Assembly (NCBI RefSeq): GCF_950295315.1
Contig: NC_080165.1
Location: 3,791,734 to 3,855,733, forward strand
DNA length: 64,000 nt
From: Erinaceus europaeus
Lineage: Eukaryota; Chordata; Mammalia; Eulipotyphla; Erinaceidae
Direction: 5' to 3'
In this document: one piece after another, positions 30,985 through 41,878 of the stretch
How positions within the stretch are numbered: position 1 is the stretch's first letter
Layout of the letters: each line of letters opens with the position of its first letter
Notes under the pieces: model-generated
What the model saw: the letters and a program-made list of their open reading frames with translations, nothing else
Told to the model about the DNA's origin: nothing
Database searches by the model: none
Made by a program: the position numbers and the translations under genes

Positions 30985-31260
30985 AGCTATTTCTATAGAT
31001 AAACAACAGATGAGTGTCTGAGAAAGTTGTGGTTTTCCTAAACTGTTCATCCATTGTTGGACACCTATGTTGCTTCCAACCTTAGGCTGTATTGTTCTGC
31101 TATGAATACTAATCTCTTTGGATGGGTGTGTATTTCCTTAGGATATTCCCAGGAGAGAAATTGTCAGGTCCTAGCGTAGGTCCCTTTCTAGCATTCTGAG
31201 AGTTCTCCAGACATGAAGCTTTTTCTTATGTCTAATGTCTCAGGATGTCTTCAGCCTTTC
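30985..31260 (-). mobile_element. L1 fragment (ORF2 3' end), minus strand
   Basis: ttcatccattgttggacacctatgttgcttccaacc, tattcccaggagagaaattg, tccctttctagcattctgagagttctccagac: the reverse order of the L1 ORF2 3' region. No frame is kept. Confidence 0.75.
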
Positions 31261-31269
31261 ACTGAATTT

Positions 31270-31577
31270 TTTTTTTGCTTTTTATTTGTTTTTTTAATTT
31301 CTATTTATTCACTTTTGTTGCCCTTGTTTTATTGTGTAGTTATTATTGTTGTTGTTGTTGGTGTTGATGTTGTTGTTGTTGGATGGGACAGAGAGAAATC
31401 AAGAGAGAAGGGGAGACAGAGAAGAGGAGAGAAAGACAGACATCTGCAGACCTGCTTCACCGCCTGTGAAGCGACTCCCCTGCAGGGGGGGAGCTGGGGG
31501 CTTGAACCGGGATCCTTCTGCCAGTCCTTGGGCTTTGTGCCATTGCTCTTAACCTGCTGCGTTACTGCCCGACTCCC
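31270..31577 (-). mobile_element. SINE-A, minus strand
   Basis: tttctatttattcacttttgttgccc to cgttactgcccgactccc. Intact order with CTTGAACCGGGATCC. Confidence 0.93.
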
Positions 31578-31579
31578 AC

Positions 31580-31912
31580 ATTTAAAAAAATTTAATTTAT
31601 AAAAAGGAAACATTGACAAAAACTGTAGGACAAGAGAGGTACAACACACAATTCCCACCACCAGAACTCCGTATCCCATCCCCTCCCCTGACAGCTTTCC
31701 CATTCTCTATCCCTCTGGGAGCATGGACCCAGGACACTGTGGGATGCAGAAGGTGGAAGGTCTGGCTTCTGTCATTGCTTCCCCGCTGAACATGGGTGTT
31801 GGCAGGTGGATCCACACTCCCAGCCTGTCTCTCTCTTTCCCTAGTGGGGCAGGGATCTGGGGAAGTAGGGCTCCAGGACACATTGGTGGGGTCCTCTGCC
31901 CAGGGAATTCAT
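31580..31912 (-). mobile_element. L1 3'UTR terminal part, minus strand
   Basis: Same order as the left part of 5516-6660, ending at cctctgcccagggaattc. 5'-truncated at about 330 bp. It directly follows a SINE-A on the same strand. Confidence 0.85.
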
Positions 31913-32780
31913 AGAATATTTTTGAACAAACATATAAGCTTGTTTCTTATTGAATTTACAAAAGTTGAAATGAATGAGAGCTAATAAATTTTGGAACTTG
32001 AATTTAACTTTTGTAGGTTGTGCTTCTTAGATTTTTAAATGTTTTAGCCAAGAATTCATTGCTGTTTATAAAATTAACTGTTCAAATGTACTAAAGGGGG
32101 GTCTCTGGTTCTAAAGATATAGGTGAGGAAACATACCTTAGGTTCAGTAGCTGTTGAAAAAAATAATAATCAGGACATTCAAGTTATTTACTAGCTCATT
32201 AAGAGTAATGTACCTGTCAAAACAAGAATCACACTATTATACTCTGCAGTAGATATATTAAGCTTAGTTTTTAGATTCTCATTAAAGAGGAGCATTGGAA
32301 TATGAGAGCACTCTAAGGTGAAAATCCAGACAAAAAAGAATGTACAAATAATAGCAGAAAAATAAGACTTAACAACATGAGAAAATATAGCCCGCAAAAG
32401 GAGAAACCTTGCAACAACCAACTATCTATTTTTATAGACTGGAAAGATTATCTTGGAGGATTTGTTTGCTTCCAAAATCCTATGGTAAGAAGCTAAATCA
32501 AAAATAAGAAGAGTATTTGGAAATATATATTAATGTATGCCCAATTATAAGGATATGCTTTATTCATTCAGAGATGACAAAAAAGTGTGAATAATATCTC
32601 ATTTCTCCATTGGTAAAAATGTTCAAGAAGATAATATTCACTGCAAAAAATGTATTTCTAAATGTTAAATGAGAATTCAGAAAAGAACATTATGTACCTC
32701 AAGATGGCCCACATCATGTGTGTGATTTGGCAGCTGAAGCTAACCTTTAAACTGTACTCAAATTGCTGCTAGAAGACTGT
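31913..32780. other. Unassigned AT-rich sequence
   Basis: About 870 bp, nothing recognised. Confidence 0.5.
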
Positions 32781-32784
32781 ATCT

Positions 32785-33148
32785 TTTTTTATTGCCACCA
32801 GGGTTATTGCTCCTGGCAGACACATTTTCCTTTCCCTTCCTTCCTTTCTCTTTTTTTAAAAATTTTTTAATATATGTTTATTTTCCCTTTTTGTTGCCCT
32901 TTTTGTTTTTCATTGTAGTATTAGTAGTTGTTGTCGTCATTGTTAGATAGGACAGAGAGAAATGGAGAGAGGAGGGGAAGACAGAGAGGGGAAGAGAAAG
33001 ACAGACACCTGCAGACCTGCTTCACCACCTGTGAAGCGACTCCCCTGCAGGTGGGGAGCCAGCTGGCGGCTCAAACCAGGATCCTTAAGCGGGTCCTTTC
33101 GCTTTGCGCCACGTGAGCTTAACCACTGAGCTGCCGCCCGACTCCCTT
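32785..33148 (-). mobile_element. SINE-A, minus strand, beside a remnant of the 3' module
   Basis: tattgccaccagggttattgctcctgg at 32790-32816 is a shortened form of the module seen at 49335. The SINE-A proper runs from about 32870 to 33147 (ending gctgccgcccgactccc). The T-rich joint between them may mean two separate elements. Confidence 0.85.
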
Positions 33149-33154
33149 AAATTT

Positions 33155-33372
33155 AATTTTTTTATTATCTTTATTTATTTATTGGGTAGAGACAGTCAGA
33201 AATCAAGAGCAAAGAAGCTGATAGAGTCGGAGAGAGAGACAGAGAGAAACCTGCAGCCCTGCTTCACCAACTCGTGAAGCTTTTGCCCTGTAGGTGGGGA
33301 CCAGGGGCTTGAACCTAGGTCCTTGGGCGCTGTAACATGTGCGGTCAACCAGGTGCACCACCACGGGGACCC
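33155..33372 (-). mobile_element. SINE-B, minus strand
   Basis: attatctttatttatttattgggtagagacagtcagaaatcaag, ttcaccaactcgtgaagc, gcttgaacctaggtcc, ending aaccaggtgcaccaccacggggacc. Confidence 0.93.
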
Positions 33373-33440
33373 TCTTTTCTTCCTTTCTTTCTTCCTTCTT
33401 TCCTTCCTCCCTCCCTTCCTTCCTTCCTACCTTTTTTTTT
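33373..33440. repeat. (TTCC)n/(TTTC)n pyrimidine repeat
   Basis: About 65 bp of imperfect TTCC units. Confidence 0.93.
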
Positions 33441-33648
33441 TCTCTCTTCCTCTCTTTTATTTCAATTTTATAAGTCAGGACAGAGAGAAATGGAGAGGGA
33501 AGAGGAGATAGAGAAGGATAGAGAAAGACGCCTTCAGACCTACTCCATCGCTGGTGGAGAATCACCCCTGCAGGTGGGGAGTGGGGGCTCAAACTTGGGT
33601 CCTTGCGCTTGGTAATATACATTCTTTACTGTGTGCGTTACTGATAGC
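33440..33648 (-). mobile_element. SINE-A-like variant, minus strand, old
   Basis: tcaggacagagagaaatggagaggg, ccctgcaggtggggagtgggggctcaaacttgggtccttgcgc. The head is diverged and short. Confidence 0.75.
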
Positions 33649-35385
33649 CCCCCACTATTAATAGACTATAAAGACCAAAATTTACAGATTGTCAGAAAGG
33701 GTAAACTGTTTGTGTTAAAAATAGTGTCCTAACACTTGCTGAATATTAGTCCAAAGTGATGGTGTTATGTAATATATATATATGTTCATGTGACCTGTTT
33801 TCACAGTGAAGGGAAATTAAACAAACTCAAACCTTCCTAATGTACTGCACAATTTCCTTAAAGTGATATGTTAATCAACTGTAAGAGTATTAAAGTCTAA
33901 TACTTTAACTAACTAAGCCATTTATAACTAAGCCATTTCTCGAATATATAGTAGGAAATGGACCACTGTAAATCCTAAAATTCAAAGGTGCTTCAAACGT
34001 ACAATTATTTTCACATAAAATACCACATCAAACTCTTTTCTGGTTCTTCTGTGAGAGGAGTCACGTGGAAGTCTTGGCATCTCTTTTCTGTGATATGTGG
34101 TCTATGACAAGACCACTGATTTTATATGTCTTCAACCTAATCATTCTCTTCCTTCCATCTCCATACTAATTAGTAAGTGTTTCTAACTAGCTGTGCTTCC
34201 TTGGCTTCAAACTTGCACCACTGTCTTCAGTTCACTATGTCTAATACTGTAAGATCCAACTAACTTACCTCTAAGTATATAGATAGAACCTATCAGAACA
34301 ATCTATCTGAATATATCTCTGGCATTATTTGATTCTCTGCCTGAGAAGCTTAAAAGGAAGCTAGTCTCTTAGGGGACTGTGGATGACAGTCAGCCTTCAC
34401 CAGCTTTGTCTGTGATACCCAGAGGCCTAGACCCGTTTCCATGCACCTTGTTAGGGATAAGAATCATAGCTTTTCAAAGCTACTAGCCAGAAAGTCTTTA
34501 GTCAGGCATTCTTCTGTTTTGCTCTCCAAGAATTCAAGGAATCTGAAACCCGCAGAAAAAGCGTCCTTTTCAACAGAATTTTGCTGTTTAGCTTTTGCTG
34601 GAGTCAAATAAGTGAAACTCAGAAGACTAGTGGAGCAGTGTGAGTCCTGTCAGATCTGATGGCGGTTTATCAGAAAGCCCAGAACGAGTTTCCTGCACCA
34701 TCGCCTTGTGTTTTCCACCCCCCCACCTGCTTCTTAGGACATGTGCAAAATAATTTTTTCTTCTGCTATCTCTAGTTTTAGCATTTTTCTCATTTCCCAC
34801 TTTTAAGCTCACAGAATTTTAAAGTAGCCAATCCTTTTACCTTAATGAATAGTTTTAAATAATTTGTGCAAAATAGTTGAAAGTAAAAGTTTTCACATAA
34901 AAACAAGAACATGTTTTACAGACTTCACACTTGCTCCTTTTTTTTTTTATTTCCTCTAGTCTAAAATGACTTGGGGTGTAGACATAAACCTAGCAACCAG
35001 CTGTCCAGATCTCTTTTGCTCAATTTTCTAAATTAAATTGTGGTTTGATGTCATAAGGCAAGCTTTTGATGATATCTAATATTCTGCAGCCGTAATTTCC
35101 TACAGAAAGTGAGAATCATTATAACATTTAAAAAGCTACTGAACACAAACACATAACTTATGCAACTTATCAGCATGAATCCAATTGAGAGACAGAAATA
35201 ACTGGAATAGTCTGATAGAAAGAGTCACTGTCACTTATTTTATCGTATCTCACTGAGAAAAGCTAATGTAGGGAACTCCTGTCCCAGCTATAGTTTCCCA
35301 TCTCCAAAATACGTATTGGCCACCATCAATGGCCAACCCCTTCCACTTGTCAGGCATTGCATCGTCTATCTCATTATAACTAATC
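33649..35385. other. Unassigned single-copy-looking sequence
   Basis: About 1.7 kb without a repeat or gene that I recognise. A 61-codon minus-strand frame at 34627-34812 has no known motif. Confidence 0.5.
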
Positions 35386-35389
35386 CCCC

Positions 35390-35665
35390 CCTTTATTAAC
35401 TTCAGATCTGTAGGAAGAGTAGCAGGGCTTATTTACGCTTCACTCTGAGTGTCTCGCTTTGTTTCTTAAGTACTGCATGAGTGTGAGATCGCGTATTTAA
35501 TCTTTTCTTCCCAACTTAGTTCACCTAACATTATTCCCTCCAGTCCCATCCACATTGTAATGGGATTTCAGAGTCAATCTTAAAGCTGAGAGTGTCTTCC
35601 ACTGAGTCACCGTTTCTTGCCACCGTTTCTTTACCTATTCTCAATTCTTAATGGAGGCTTTTATT
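35390..35665 (-). mobile_element. L1-like 3' fragment, minus strand, old
   Basis: ttcttcccaacttagttcacctaacattattccctccagtcccatccacattg is the reverse of the L1 region that reads 'gatggaactggagg...aagtgaaataag'. Diverged; a (GTT)n run follows. Confidence 0.55.
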
Positions 35666-35691
35666 TTGTTGTTGTTGTTGTTGTTGTTGTT
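35665..35691. repeat. (GTT)n microsatellite
   Basis: Nine GTT units. Confidence 0.95.
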
Positions 35692-36200
35692 AAACTGAGT
35701 GATTTCTTAGTATGCCTTCGATAGTAATCCTTTACGGTAAAGCCTTTTTTTTTTCTTTTTTTTTTTTTATGGTAAAGCCTTTTAAAACTGTGTTAAGGCA
35801 TACAGAAAAACAGTTATCATAACTGACCTTTTCTTAAAAAATTATATCTAGCAGCTTGGATTTCAAAAAGTCTCCCATTTGATAGGAAAAATTTAACTCT
35901 TGATGCACAAAAAGAAAAAAGTGTTTTATGTTAAAGAGCTCTATTCCTTCTGGGGGTCTGGAACATAGGAAGATCTGAAGCAAAGAACGTCATGGCATCA
36001 GTCTCTGCTAAAAGCCCTCCTCTCCAGGTTTCTAGCTATCTTCTTCGGGAGACACATGGTCATGGTGGGATGGCATGTGTCTGCATGACCCGGGGAAGAA
36101 TTAAACTTAAACTTCCTGCCTGATTCCATATTCCTTTCATTTTCACTTAATTTTCTCTATGTGCTTTCCTTGTAATACATCACAATCATGGCTATAACAC
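35692..36200. other. Unassigned sequence with a short local duplication
   Basis: ggtaaagcctttt occurs twice (35738 and 35771) on either side of poly-T, a possible TSD around a tiny T-rich insert. No gene seen. Confidence 0.5.
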
Positions 36201-36204
36201 AATG

Positions 36205-36395
36205 CTGAATTTTTTTTTTCCTTTACTTTTTGTTAGAGGTGACAGAGAAGAATGGAGAGAGGAGGAGGAAAGAGTGAGGCAGAAAAAGAGAGCCATCTGC
36301 AAGCCTACTTCACGTGAAGCGGATCCCACAGGCGGGGAGCAGGGGCTCAAACCCCGGTCCTTGAGCATAGTACTATGGATGTTTAACTAGTCCTC
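36205..36395 (-). mobile_element. SINE-A-like, minus strand, diverged
   Basis: ttagaggtgacagagaagaatggagagagg, cacgtgaagcggatccc, aggggctcaaaccccggtcc. Body shortened. Confidence 0.75.
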
Positions 36396-38370
36396 TCAGA
36401 GAATCATAGAAACTGACCATGGTTCTGGAGAATCCTTGAAATCTGAAGTTACTTTTAAGAAAATCTGAGGAGAATTCTGATGGACAGAATCCTAGGGCAG
36501 AGAAATAGAATACTTTAAAGAACGTATCAACATCTCAGGGTAAATTTGGAAGGGAGACTCTGTTTCCATTAGAGAAGACGGAATTGGAATTGTCAGCTGC
36601 AGAGAAAACTTACTATACAGTGTCTGCTTTTACATGCACCCTGAGAGGAGTCCCACCTCCACGTGAGAATCAGCAGAGGTCTCAAGGGGCAGGGGATAGT
36701 TGTAAGGTCACTAAGGACTCATCAGCTTTGAGACTATAATCTGGAAGAATTCTCCCTATCAGTCCCCAGACAGAAAAGGAAATTAGTCAGTATAGAAACA
36801 CATGTCACTCTATGGGATTTTGAGGAAAATTCTCTCCCTTTATTCCCTCCAGTGCCCTCTATTGAAAAAAAAAAAAAAGAAAGAAAGAAAAGATTAATTT
36901 TTAATTTTATATTCACTGTACAGGAGGCTTGCTGGAAAAGTCCAGATCATTATCTTAAATCAGATACTAAAAGGTAAATTTGCATCTGAAAGCAATAAAT
37001 TGATAACTGTCAGTCACAGTCAGTGAGCACTTCTTAGAAGCCACTAAACTCCCCTTTTAAGCATTCTAATTTGGCAGTTGATGTAAGTCAGACAAAAACC
37101 ACACCATGTGATTTCTATTCATGCAACTAAATACAAGTTCAACTGCCCTTGTCTATTTATATAGACAAGGACAGTTATAATATCTCAGGCCATATTCCTA
37201 GAGAAGGATATTTTTCCAAACTCAATCTGCCTTTGCTTTGTTCTAATATTTTTAAGATGGTAAATAAAACTTTGAAGATACAAATGTCTAAGTAATCTAA
37301 ATTCTAAAACCCTACAGAAGTCACTAACCTTCTCTCAGAGTTTATAGAAAAGTAGTACTCAGTGCATGTGTAATGGCACTTAACTAATTTAGGTAAAAAG
37401 ATAAAAAAAAAGGCTGCTCACTTTTTTATTTGAATTCTTCTAGCTTACTATTCACATTTTACTCAATTTGAGCAGTACAATTAGATTTCAGTATTATTTC
37501 TCCATTTTGTTCTCTCAGGCAACACTGAATATTTAAATTAGAAAAAAAAAGGTTTTATTGATTTTCTTTTTTATCATGAAAACGTACTTGGTCTTATTAG
37601 ATTGGGGAACTTGTTTCTTAACAGAACTTACATTTCCAAGTGAAATTACCTTTTAGTACAGCTTAATGTCCCATGCAATGATGTACCTATATTTTTGTCC
37701 AATTTAATCATGAAGTTTTGATTTGTGCTGTGCACAAGAAATGGTCCCCACTTTTCTTAACATGCAAACAGATCGATTTTCCTATTAGCCCTTCCCATCA
37801 GTTCTGACTTCTCTAAGCTTATGTGTTTCATATTAGTTCATTTCCTGACCCAATGTAAGCCTTCCCTCATGTGTGGATGCATTGACTACATTTCATTAGA
37901 TGGATTTATGTTGATACATTAACTATACAAAGTAGCGAGAGTGGAACTCTTTTTACCATTTCCCTTATCGTTCTTTACTTAAAGTGTCACATCATAGTAT
38001 ATTATTTTCTAATAGATTTGAAAGTAGTTTCATATGTCAAAATTTAGAAAAGAATTGGAGGTTAATGACAAAATGGAATGCATTAAAAGCTGAGAAAAGT
38101 GGACAATATCACTCATTTTCGAAGAAAAGTTTTGCATAAAAGATCCTAATAAGACATCCTAAAAATGTATGTAATCTGACAAAAGGGGCTGTGTGGTGGG
38201 ACAATGTTTTCCCACAGATCTTTTTGTTCTTTGATGTATTTGATGAATAAATAAAAAGTCATGGGTTGCAAGTTTGCAGAGTGGAGTATGTGTGTTTACA
38301 AAAGGCAGCTATAAAACTGAATTTGCTGATTCTGTGAAATCAAACATGCTGTAGAGAGTGGGCAGGCTAG
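36396..38370. other. Unassigned sequence, longest repeat-poor stretch
   Basis: About 2 kb with no gene or interspersed repeat recognised, apart from poly-A with AAAG at 36865-36892. A palindrome-like pair, cttgtctatttatatagacaag, occurs at 37149-37170. Open frames are short and without motif. Confidence 0.5.
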
Positions 38371-38377
38371 GTAGATG

Positions 38378-38458
38378 AGGAGAGAGAGAGAGAGAGAGTA
38401 AAGGGGAGGGGGAGAGCTAGAGAAAAGACAGAGGGAGAGGAAGAGGAAAGGGGTGCTT
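38378..38458. repeat. (GA)n and GA-rich tract
   Basis: A pure GA run of about 22 bp followed by an imperfect purine-rich stretch. Confidence 0.9.
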
Positions 38459-39300
38459 GCAAGTCTCACACACCTCTACGAATGTTAGGCTTACTCTATT
38501 GTCTGCATGTAATAGTCATTCCTTAAACATCCATCCAAGAGTTGAAATGAAAAATCCAGGGGCAAAGAAATGAAAGAGAGAAATCCACTGCAAGCAATAG
38601 ACTCTCATTTCTGCATTCCAGTATCTGAGAGAGCATCTCCAGGAACTCTTACTGGAGTCAATTAGATCTTGCCATGCCCCGCTTGAAAACAGATAAAGGT
38701 TGGGTGCTGAGGTTACAAAGTTGGTCAGGACTGGTAAAAATGGACCTGAGACTCATTCACAGGAAATAAATGTAGCTCCTTGCCTTCCATGTGGCCTCAA
38801 TCTTTTCTTTGGTCACTTCTGAGTTGTAACACTGAAGAGGGGAAACATGGGGAGCCATAACACAAAATCTCCCCACAACAGTGTCTCCTAAGGAAGTATT
38901 CTGACCAGGAAGATGGGCTATGATTCATGGTGGAACAAACTGAGATTGTCTTTAGGTCATGAGAAACAAAAGTTGATGGTGCCTTTAGATATTGTATCTT
39001 CAAGACACAGAAACACACTAAAACAGGATGGTAATAAACGGTTATCTTCCTTTTGGTTTCCCTAGAGTTATATGCTAGTTTTCATCCCTACCTCCATTAG
39101 TGTCTATGCTTCTGTGATATCTAATCTCTAAATGTATATAGACACCTAGCATCACCCAGACTTCAAAAACCTGAGGGATGGTATCAACATAATTTTGTTT
39201 AAAACTCTAAGCTATAATAATTCTTAAGAGTATACTTCTCTACTCTTTCATCTAACAAAACTCTAAAAATTTTCATTAAGGAATGAAGATCATAATGACT
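38459..39300. other. Unassigned sequence
   Basis: About 840 bp, nothing recognised. Confidence 0.5.
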
Positions 39301-39301
39301 T

Positions 39302-39625
39302 TTTTCTTTACTGGGGGATTAATGGTTTATAGTCAACAGTAAAATACAGTAGTTTGTCCATGTGTAACATTTCTGTTTTCCACAGAACAATCTAACCCCC
39401 ACTAGGTTCTCCTCTGCCATCCTGTTCCAGGACCTGAACCCTCCCCCACCACCCCAGAATGTTTTACTTTGGTGCATTATACCAAGTCCAGTCCAAGTTC
39501 TGTTTGTGTTTCCTTTCTGACATCCTTTCTCAGCTTCTGTCTGAGTGGGATCAGATTCATCCTCTTTCTGACTTATCTCACTAACATGAGATCAGCCTTC
39601 AAGCTCCATCCAAGATGAGGTAAAG
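39302..39625 (-). mobile_element. L1 3'UTR (second type), minus strand
   Basis: tttctttactgggggattaatgg (tail complement), cccccactaggttctcctctgccatcctg, ctgagtgggatcagattcatcctc, aagctccatccaagatgagg. Same UTR type as 9250-9386 and 46795-47250. Confidence 0.8.
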
Positions 39626-39654
39626 ATAACTTCTTTTTTTACACAGTGTGGCAC

Positions 39655-39918
39655 TTTAAAATTTTTTTAAATTTATTTTTATCACTGTTGTAGTTATTGT
39701 TGTTAGATAGGACAGAGATAAATGGAGAGAGGAGGGGAAGACAGAGAGGGGGAGAGAAAGACAGACACCTGCAGACCTGCTTCACCACCTGTGAAGTGAC
39801 TCCCCTGTGAAGTGAATTGGGGAGCTGGGGGCTCGAACTGGGATCCTTATGCTGGTCCTTGTGCTTTGCATCACCTGTGCTTAACCCACTGCAGTAAATA
39901 AAGCCCAACTCCCAAGAT
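39655..39918 (-). mobile_element. SINE-A, minus strand
   Basis: gttagataggacagagataaatggagagagg to aaagcccaactccc. A local duplication of 'ctgtgaagtga' replaces part of the 'ctgcaggtggg' motif, an indel private to this copy. Confidence 0.9.
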
Positions 39919-40186
39919 AAGTTTTTTAAACCCTATCTTCTTTGCTGTGTTTGAGAACCAAAGTAATCATGGCATGTGATCATATTTAATAAATGTGTGA
40001 AAACAATAAAGAATTCATTACTTTTCTGTTCCCACCTTAACTAAGTTCTAGTTATTCTCAGCTGTGAATAGTTTGGTTTTTCCTGAACCAGACTTTCAGA
40101 AATAAACAGAAATTTGAGGCATAATTCTTCTTGTGAAGTAGTCATTGTTGACTCTGAGTCTTGATTTATAACTATTAAGGTTGTGG

Positions 40187-40345
40187 TCCAGGAGGTGACC
40201 CAGGGATAAGGCTTTGGACTCTCAAGCATGAGGTCCTGAGTTCGATCCCCGGCAGCACATGTGCCAGAGTGATGTCTGATTCTTTCTCTCTCCTCCTATC
40301 TTTCTCATTAATAAGTAAATAAAATCTTTAAAAAAAAAAAAGAAA
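40187..40345 (+). mobile_element. SINE-C, plus strand
   Basis: gtccaggaggtgacccagggataaggctttggactctcaagcatgaggtcctgagttcgatccccggcagcac is a tRNA-like head with clear B box GTTCGATCCCC. Body agagtgatgtctgattctttctctctcc, tail AATAAGTAAATAAAATC. This is the clearest SINE-C in the window and defines the family. Confidence 0.92.
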
Positions 40346-41552
40346 AGAAAAACATGTAACTATTAAGGTGCAAACATGGTTGCCTGGTAGAGAAGCCACT
40401 GCTTCATGCAGCTAAGCCAGGGATTAATCTTGGATTTCAAACAGACATGGAAAGGAAGGAAACAAAGTATTTCCCTTAGCGGTACCAGATAGTCAATGGG
40501 GCCAAAGAAGTTCTCACCTTTATTCGAAGTGTTGATGGACCCTGTACCTTTACAGATCCACAAGTGCATTTACAGTGACCTTGTTATTTGTTGCTTAACT
40601 CAAGCTTCTGAGGATGAAAATGGTTCTGGTGAGAATGACAGTGGAAAACAGAATGAAAGCTAAAAAATGTTTTGTGTAAACAGGAAATTTTGGTCACATG
40701 GCACACAAACACATCGTCTTCCTATTCAAGTTTCCTTGGGAAAGTACTTCATGAAAGTAATATTTTCAATCTTTGTGAGATACTTTATTTTATTCAGTGC
40801 AGTCAGAGAGTGGTTGGCATCTAATATGGTTTTGCTTCTGAATTTCACACAATATTAAAAATATTAGGCTTTTCCTTTTTGTTTTAAGAAGTGTTATCTG
40901 TTTCCTTTGTCAAAGGATCTTTGAAAGAACTATCTGCTTTAAATAGTTGTTGTAAGACAAGTAATATACAATATTCACGTGTATGTAACACAATTATCTC
41001 TAGAGAAAAACACTACTTGTCCATATTTTAAGTGATAGTCATATAAGGTGGACTGTCTAATATAAAGTTTTATATTTCTCACTGGAGAACCTCTCTACCA
41101 AATTGTAGTTTTCTCCTCGACCACCATATATTTCCACCCACATTTATAAAAGATTAAGAGCCCCAGCCTCACCTTGATGAAACTATATGGTATCTTCCCA
41201 TTTTCACCAGACAACAAAGATCTTGCTACGTGGATCAGTCCTTTTTAGGACAACATTCCTTGTTTTCTTTAATATCACCTCAAAGCTTGATAGCAGTATT
41301 CATATTTACTGAAAATTAAGAGCTAGAAAAAAAATGGCAGTTTGATATTACGGTCTGTGCCTTTTACTCACCACCCCTTGCGTTTATCATCTCTCTGTGA
41401 GAACAGTCAACTGCCATTTGCCAGGTTTCAATTCACTTTGTAGATGGGAACCTCACTAGCCTTTCTTTACAGTGAGATGTGTGTAATGGGTGAAGAGGGT
41501 ATGTAGGAGAGACAGGAGTCATTGCACATAAAATAAAAGGGATGGAAAGGTT
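40346..41552. other. Unassigned sequence
   Basis: About 1.2 kb. An acidic stretch (about 40603-40660, Ser/Glu/Asp/Gly-rich and ending in a stop) caught my eye but its frame is short and I cannot match it to a protein. Confidence 0.45.
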
Positions 41553-41878
41553 AAAAAGAATATCATCTTCAGGGGAGTCCAGCGGTAGCACAGCGGGTTA
41601 ACTGCATGTGGCTGGTGCAAAGCACAAGGACCAGCGTAAGGATCCCGGTTCGAGCCCCCAGCTCCCCACCTGCAGGGGAGTCACTTCACAGGCGGTGAAG
41701 CAGGTCTGCAGGTGTCTGTCTTTCTCTCCCCCTCTCTGTCTTCCCCTCCTCTCTCCATTTCTCTCTGTCCTATCCAACAATGACGACAACAGTAATTGCT
41801 ACGACAATAAAGCAACAAGGGCAACAAAAGGGAATGAATAAATGAATCTTTTTTTTAAAAAAAGAATATCATCTTCAG
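41553..41878 (+). mobile_element. SINE-A with perfect 20-bp TSD, plus strand
   Basis: The element (41573-41858) is flanked by AAAAAGAATATCATCTTCAG at 41553-41572 and 41859-41878. It is full length, with GGTTCGAGCCC B box and AATGAATAAATGAATC tail. The best-preserved TSD in the window; probably young. Confidence 0.97.

Noticed and set aside
40187..40260. tRNA-like sequence with A and B boxes
   Set aside because: It is the head of a SINE-C with body and tail. No cloverleaf with proper acceptor stem is evident. The same holds for all SINE-A and SINE-B heads.
40603..40665. Acidic Ser/Glu/Asn-rich peptide end followed by a stop
   Set aside because: Looked like the C-terminus of a real protein, but the upstream frame is not sustained, and I could not match it or see splice sites or an A-tail.
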